In this document: piece by piece, positions 14,287 to 17,662 of the stretch | Layout of the letters: every line of letters begins with the position of its first letter | How positions within the stretch are numbered: position 1 is the stretch's first letter | NCBI GenBank assembly: GCA_002298165.1 | Contig: DBMI01000031.1 | Coordinates: 1-17,662 of the forward strand | Direction of reading: 5' to 3' | Length of the DNA: 17,662 bases | Origin: Desulfarculales bacterium UBA702 | GTDB taxonomy: Bacteria; Desulfobacterota; Syntrophobacteria; Syntrophobacterales; Syntrophobacteraceae | Position numbers and translations under genes: made by a program | Notes under the pieces: generated by a model | The model's database searches: none | Told to the model about the DNA's origin: nothing | What the model saw: only the letters and a program-made list of their open reading frames with translations

Positions 14287-15489
14287 ATGAGAGCGGGGAG
14301 ATACGTTTCTCAGTCAGAGGGCTACCGAGCCTTCATTCCTGCACCACTTCCTCCTCAGCCCAAGATCAGGATGGGGGCGGAACTTACAAAGCTACTTTCC
14401 GATGCAGACAGAGCGCTTGGTAGAATAGATGGAGTGGCCAGCATTCTACCAAATCCGGACCTGTTTGTAGCTATGTATGTCAGACATGAGGCTGTTTTCA
14501 GCTCTCAGATCGAAGGGACGCAAAGCACTCTTGAGGATGTTCTTGAGTATGAGGTCAACCCAAAGGGAGAAGCTCGTCCCAAAGACGTAGAAGAGGTGGT
14601 CAATTATGTAAGAGCAATGAACTATGGGCTGAATAGACTGAATCAATTGCCTTTGTCGTTGAGATTGATCCGGGAGATTCATGGGGAACTGTTACAAGGA
14701 GTTCGCGGTGGCGAAAGAACACCTGGAGAGTTCCGGAAATCTCAGAACTGGGTTGGGAAAGAAAATAGTACGATTGCAGATGCGGAGTTCGTCCCTCCAC
14801 CACCACATGAGATGCATGCCGCTCTCGATAATCTCGAAAAATTCCTTCATGACCGTACTTCTCTACCCATCTTGGTGCAATGTGGATTAGCTCATGCTCA
14901 GTTCGAAACAATCCATCCATTTCTTGACGGTAACGGACGGATAGGGCGGCTGCTTATAACACTCCTGCTATGTGAGCGTCAGGTCTTGCAACGTCCTCTG
15001 CTTTATCTGAGTTACTTCTTGAAGGCTCATCGAGCCCAATATTATGATCGATTGATGGCTGTTCGAAACGAGGGCGATTGGGAAGGATGGCTGAAATTCT
15101 TCTTTCGCGGAGTTTATCAGGTAAGCAACGCAGCTTCAGAAACTGCCAGGGCGATACTAGAACTACGCGAAGGGCATAGAGATATGATCGCCCAGCATCT
15201 TGCAGGTAGCACCAATGGTCTAAGATTGCTCGATTACCTTTTTGAACATCCTCTGATCTCAATCCGGATGGCCCAGGGTGAATTGAAGTGCTCTTACGTA
15301 ACTGCGGGGAATATCGTACAAGAGTTTGAAAAATTTCAGATCTTAAAAGAAATCACGGGATTGCAGCGGAATAGATTGTACAGGTTTGAGTCGTACTTAA
15401 ATTTGTTCGACCGGCAAGCCCTATCAATACCGTTGGATAAAGAATCGGAAACTGTCAGCGCCACGGTTGGCCCTGAGTTGCGAGAGTAG
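14287..15489 (+). CDS. fic: Fic-family protein with N-terminal inhibitory motif
   Basis: A 400-aa protein that probably transfers AMP, or another nucleotide group, to target proteins. The FIC motif HPFLDGNGRIGR is at 210-221, with the catalytic His210 and the phosphate-binding loop intact. SSQIEG (72-77) fits the inhibitory S-x3-E-G helix of class II Fic proteins, so the enzyme should be self-restrained through Glu76. The N-terminal part (FIPAPLPPQPKI, then GRIDGVASILPNPDLF) and a C-terminal winged-helix (LLDYLFEHPLISIRMAQGEL, then a second helix YVTAGNIVQEFEKF) match the common 360-400 aa Fic layout. The start ATG has AAGGTG upstream. It stands alone between the zinc-ribbon paralog and the dcd operon; a small hairpin covers its stop. 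It may be a toxin or defence effector here; targets are unknown. Confidence 0.92.
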   Translation: MRAGRYVSQSEGYRAFIPAPLPPQPKIRMGAELTKLLSDADRALGRIDGVASILPNPDLFVAMYVRHEAVFSSQIEGTQSTLEDVLEYEVNPKGEARPKDVEEVVNYVRAMNYGLNRLNQLPLSLRLIREIHGELLQGVRGGERTPGEFRKSQNWVGKENSTIADAEFVPPPPHEMHAALDNLEKFLHDRTSLPILVQCGLAHAQFETIHPFLDGNGRIGRLLITLLLCERQVLQRPLLYLSYFLKAHRAQYYDRLMAVRNEGDWEGWLKFFFRGVYQVSNAASETARAILELREGHRDMIAQHLAGSTNGLRLLDYLFEHPLISIRMAQGELKCSYVTAGNIVQEFEKFQILKEITGLQRNRLYRFESYLNLFDRQALSIPLDKESETVSATVGPELRE

Positions 15490-15538
15490 ATTGCAGTACT
15501 CTCCCATAAAATTGGGTCAGCCCAATTATGTTGGGCTG
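15482..15538 (+). promoter_or_regulatory. Three hairpins between fic and the dcd operon
   Basis: GAGAGTA / TACTCTC (15482-15488, 15497-15503) covers the fic stop. Then AATTGGG-TCAG-CCCAATT (15510-15527) and CAGCCCAA-TTATG-TTGGGCTG (15518-15538) share the bases CCCAA and cannot form together. No T-run follows. They could be an RNA switch, a terminator-like barrier, or a mobile-element end. Confidence 0.5.
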
Positions 15539-15596
15539 GCCATGGTAGACAAAATGACAGATCAGAGTCCATCGAAATCGCAGGTCGAGGTATACA

Positions 15597-16592
15597 ATGA
15601 GCTATTTATCTCATAAAGATATCATGCGTATCCTTCCAGAAATGAATATAAGTACATCCCTCCTAGACCATCCATTTAATGAATCACAAGTTAAGGTATG
15701 CTCTATTGATATTCGCTGTGACCGTATTTTCTGGGAACAACGAAAGCTTGCTGGACCAATCGATTTAGGTGCAAGTGTACTAATGGAAACATCCCCACGA
15801 CGATACTGGCGAAAGCGAGAATTGGAATTGAGTCGCCCGATCAAACTAAATCCAGGACAAATGATCCTTGGTCGTACTTATGAACGATTTCGAATTCCGC
15901 CAGAGTTTGCAGGCAAGATTACTGCTCGTAGTTCGTATGCGCGACTTGGCATTCAGACATCATGCAGTTGTGATATTATCAATCCCGGTTGGGAGGGGCA
16001 TGTGCCACTAGAAATCATAAATAATTGCGGCAATCCCATACTGATATATCCCCTCACCCCACTTGCCCAGATATTTCTGATCCCGTTATCTTCAACGGCA
16101 GATAAGGACTATACCGACCGTGCCAAATTCGAGAGCAAGTATATGAATGATGATGGTGGTCCATCTTATTGGTGGCGTGATACAATGGTTCGGCAATTAT
16201 ATCAAGAATATCTTAGCAAGCGGGTCGATCAGGAGGCTATTGATAGATTAAAGAAAAACTTTGATAAACTTGATGATGAAGGTGTCTTTCGATTAGAGCG
16301 GTTTATTAGCTTACAGAGACTCGGCGAAATAACAAACGTAGAAGATCTTATTTATAGATTTGTCCGCTCTGAGGTAAAATCTCAACGTAAATATCAGGCC
16401 ATGAATTGGATTCGTCGTTTGTTTTTAGGGGCTCTGCTCCCTACTTCACTTGGTTCTATATTTTATACCGAAAGATTCAACATACTGCATTGGTCATTTT
16501 TCTCCATAACATTCTTGTTAGGTTTGTATGAATTTTGCCGATGGTTGAGAAGCCAAGGGGATGAGCCTCGTTTCTTAACGGTGGCTGAATGA
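15597..16592 (+). CDS. dcd: dCTP-deaminase-like enzyme fused to a membrane segment
   Basis: A 331-aa protein. Residues 1-195 match the dCTP deaminase/dUTPase fold: SIDIRCD (36-42), the active-site segment RSSYARLG (111-118, with the Ser and Arg used for substrate in Dcd), INPGWEGHVPLEI with the catalytic-position Glu139, and a lid-like KYMNDDGGPSYWWRD (181-195) close to the KYxNQ-G...SR end of Dcd. Known Dcd turns dCTP into dUTP. Unlike the usual enzyme of about 190 aa, it carries 135 more residues: a charged helical linker and two probable membrane helices (LFLGALLPTSLGSIFY, 275-290; WSFFSITFLLGLYEFCRWL, 299-317). The start has GAGG eight bases upstream. Its stop overlaps the next start by ATGA. 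I infer a membrane-tethered nucleotide-pool enzyme, probably anti-phage; deaminase versus dUTPase activity is not proven. Confidence 0.82.
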   Translation: MSYLSHKDIMRILPEMNISTSLLDHPFNESQVKVCSIDIRCDRIFWEQRKLAGPIDLGASVLMETSPRRYWRKRELELSRPIKLNPGQMILGRTYERFRIPPEFAGKITARSSYARLGIQTSCSCDIINPGWEGHVPLEIINNCGNPILIYPLTPLAQIFLIPLSSTADKDYTDRAKFESKYMNDDGGPSYWWRDTMVRQLYQEYLSKRVDQEAIDRLKKNFDKLDDEGVFRLERFISLQRLGEITNVEDLIYRFVRSEVKSQRKYQAMNWIRRLFLGALLPTSLGSIFYTERFNILHWSFFSITFLLGLYEFCRWLRSQGDEPRFLTVAE

Positions 16593-17128
16593 AAATCTAT
16601 ATAGCATGTGGCTTAACACACGTTCCACGAGAACATTTTGACGAATACTCTGGATTTCTCCATAAACTCGCCTTTTCTTTGAAAAACGATCAGGCAGTGC
16701 ACAATGTCAAGTACGCTCTTGTTAATAGCGATCCACAGCTTGCTGGCTATCCGCCTTGTGACCGTGCCAGGTTGTGCTATGGATGGGACCGCAATATGGT
16801 TGAGGGAGCGGATTTGGTAATTGCTGAAGCAAGTTTCCCTTCAACCGGCTTAGGGATTGAGTTACAGATCGCTGTATCAAAGGGCACTCCGATAATACTT
16901 TGCTTCAGGGACTACAAAGATAATAGATCCGAACCTGTTTGTTACGTGAATCCAGATAAGTCAATTCATCAACTTCAAATTGGAGAAGGGTTCGTCTCCC
17001 TCATGGCATTAGGATTGCCTACCGTTCATACCGTAATCAAATACTATGATTCCGTGGATGGAATAGGAAGAGTTATCAGTGCCATCGAATTCTTGCTGAA
17101 AGAAAAACACCAAGAGAAGTATGGATGA
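16589..17128 (+). CDS. Nucleoside 2-deoxyribosyltransferase-like protein
   Basis: A 179-aa protein with the Rossmann-like layout of nucleoside deoxyribosyltransferases and related nucleotide hydrolases: KIYIACGLTHVPREHFDEY at the start, then YGWDRNMVEGADLVIAEAS (64-82) and FPSTGLGIELQIAVSKGTPI (83-102). The family's catalytic Glu follows a D/S-x-G-T-x-x-E pattern; Glu91 is the matching residue here. These enzymes break or swap the bond between base and deoxyribose. Translation is coupled to the Dcd-like gene by a 4-bp ATGA overlap, so the two products are made together. The pairing suggests attack on the deoxynucleotide pool: one changes dCTP, the other strips or exchanges bases. Substrate unknown. 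It could instead be a regulator that senses a nucleotide. Confidence 0.78.
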   Translation: MKIYIACGLTHVPREHFDEYSGFLHKLAFSLKNDQAVHNVKYALVNSDPQLAGYPPCDRARLCYGWDRNMVEGADLVIAEASFPSTGLGIELQIAVSKGTPIILCFRDYKDNRSEPVCYVNPDKSIHQLQIGEGFVSLMALGLPTVHTVIKYYDSVDGIGRVISAIEFLLKEKHQEKYG

Positions 17129-17639
17129 GAAGGGCAAACAGCAGAAGGTACTCCCCGCTGGCAGTTTGAACTGGCAAGAATAACCTAAAAAGCAACCAAA
17201 CCGACTCGTTACATTCGCGCATGATTATTTATGTTATTAGACATGGGAGCTGAGAGCATCCTGACCATCACAATTAAGGCAAAGCCAGCTGGCTGATCCA
17301 TTCAGGGGACTACGTTTTTCGCAACAAGGGGCTGACCCAATTGAAAGTTCAAAATGATTTCCTCTCTTTTCGGCCTACGGTAGTAGGATTGCTCTTCAGG
17401 AATACAATCGATTATTTATCTTGATTTCAAATCGGGTCCCAGCAGGGTCCCAAGAAAACTGTTCGAATCAGGTTATTGATGCGGATTCGACTACAAAAAT
17501 AGGGTAATCCGGGCTCACGAGTTGTGACAAATGTGACAGCTTTAGAATCTTCTGCGAGTTTTCTTTCCATTGCTTCTACCGGCAGACCCTAGAAAATCAA
17601 TATCTTGAGTCAAGCCGGTGTTTTAGGAATTGCATCAAC
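17129..17639. other. Noncoding right end of the element
   Basis: About 510 bp with no gene. It holds a 12-bp perfect palindrome AGCCAGCTGGCT (17283-17294), the sequence GGGCTGACCCAATT (17330-17343, an inverted copy of one at 15510), a direct repeat GGGTCCCA (17434-17441 and 17445-17452), an inverted repeat TCGAATC / GATTCGA (17463-17469, 17484-17490) and two TGTGACA copies near the end. Confidence 0.6.
17523..17538. repeat. Candidate integrase arm-type sites, right end
   Basis: TGTGACA at 17523-17529 and 17532-17538, direct copies 9 bp apart and about 100 bp inside the right tRNA fragment. The same heptamer is found three times within 62 bp of the left end. Position at both ends supports arm sites for the integrase. 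Confidence 0.5.
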
Positions 17640-17662
17640 TCTGCCTTGGGAGCAGGGGGTCG
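17640..17662 (+). tRNA. tRNA-Pro(UGG) 3' half (partial, right attachment site)
   Basis: The bases fold as an anticodon arm: TCTGC / GCAGG stem (17640-17644, 17652-17656) around the loop CTTGGGA, with anticodon TGG at 17647-17649, then GGGTC as variable loop and the first T-stem base at the edge. Upstream bases do not form a D-arm or acceptor 5' strand, so this is only a 3' fragment. This is what integration into a tRNA leaves at the far end. Confidence 0.8.

Noticed and set aside
15542..15616. Short leader-peptide-like frame (MVDKMTDQSP...) overlapping the dcd start
   Set aside because: No ribosome site and no regulatory codon run; the dcd start has its own GAGG. Cannot be supported.
17463..17490. 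A second tRNA gene suggested by GTTCGAATC
   Set aside because: No acceptor, D-arm or anticodon arm can be built around it; it is just a T-loop-like word in an inverted repeat.

Overview
This window looks like one complete integrative element of about 17.6 kb inserted in a tRNA-Pro(UGG) gene. Bases 1-15 read as the last 15 nt of a tRNA-Pro (end of the T-loop, T-stem, acceptor stem, discriminator A, no encoded CCA). The right edge (about 17640-17662) reads as a second copy of the 3' half of the same tRNA, starting at the anticodon arm with anticodon TGG. Between them lies a tyrosine integrase at one end, control and replication-like genes, then cargo that is mostly defence-like. The host is a bacterium. 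The transposase remnant and the element-type genes resemble those I associate with Desulfobacterota and related Gram-negatives, but this is a weak inference.

Layout. (1) 1-1400, minus strand: integrase, running off the left edge, and a small ribbon-helix-helix regulator in one operon behind a strong promoter whose spacer holds a palindrome. (2) 1441-2785, plus strand: a MerR-like regulator with an unknown C-terminal part and a 60-aa protein, from a promoter whose -10 lies inside a perfect 14-bp palindrome, ending at a rho-independent terminator. (3) 2849-3744: a winged-helix protein followed by about 460 bp of noncoding DNA with four bipartite CATAC-N6-GTATG sites and several hairpins; this is a candidate replication origin. 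(4) 3745-5517: a zinc-ribbon protein, an excisionase/AlpA-like HTH protein, a perfect 10-1-10 dyad, and a small cysteine-cluster protein. (5) 5640-5866: a frameshifted 3' fragment of an IS1-type transposase. (6) 5885-6857, minus strand: a Panacea-domain (DUF4065) protein with a downstream unknown partner, a probable toxin-antitoxin pair. (7) 7182-13258, plus strand: a two-gene type III-like restriction-modification system, a beta-class methyltransferase of about 1,007 aa overlapping by ATGA with a helicase-nuclease of 1,018 aa. (8) 13368-14039: a second zinc-ribbon protein, paralogous to the one at 3745. (9) 14287-15489: a Fic protein with its own inhibitory motif. (10) 15597-17128: a dCTP-deaminase-like enzyme fused to a two-helix membrane segment, overlapping by ATGA with a nucleoside deoxyribosyltransferase-like gene. 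This looks like a nucleotide-depletion defence operon and is the most novel-looking system here. (11) 17129-17662: noncoding right end with candidate integrase arm sites and the tRNA fragment.

How it fits together. Integrase, the RHH and MerR-like regulators and the excisionase-like gene would control integration and excision. The winged-helix protein with its repeats could replicate the excised form. The cargo would pay its way by protecting the host through DNA restriction, a toxin-antitoxin pair, Fic, and nucleotide-pool attack. The Panacea and dcd/ndt blocks are visibly AT-richer than the restriction genes, which fits assembly from separate sources. All functional statements are from reading the sequence and remembering families; no search was run.
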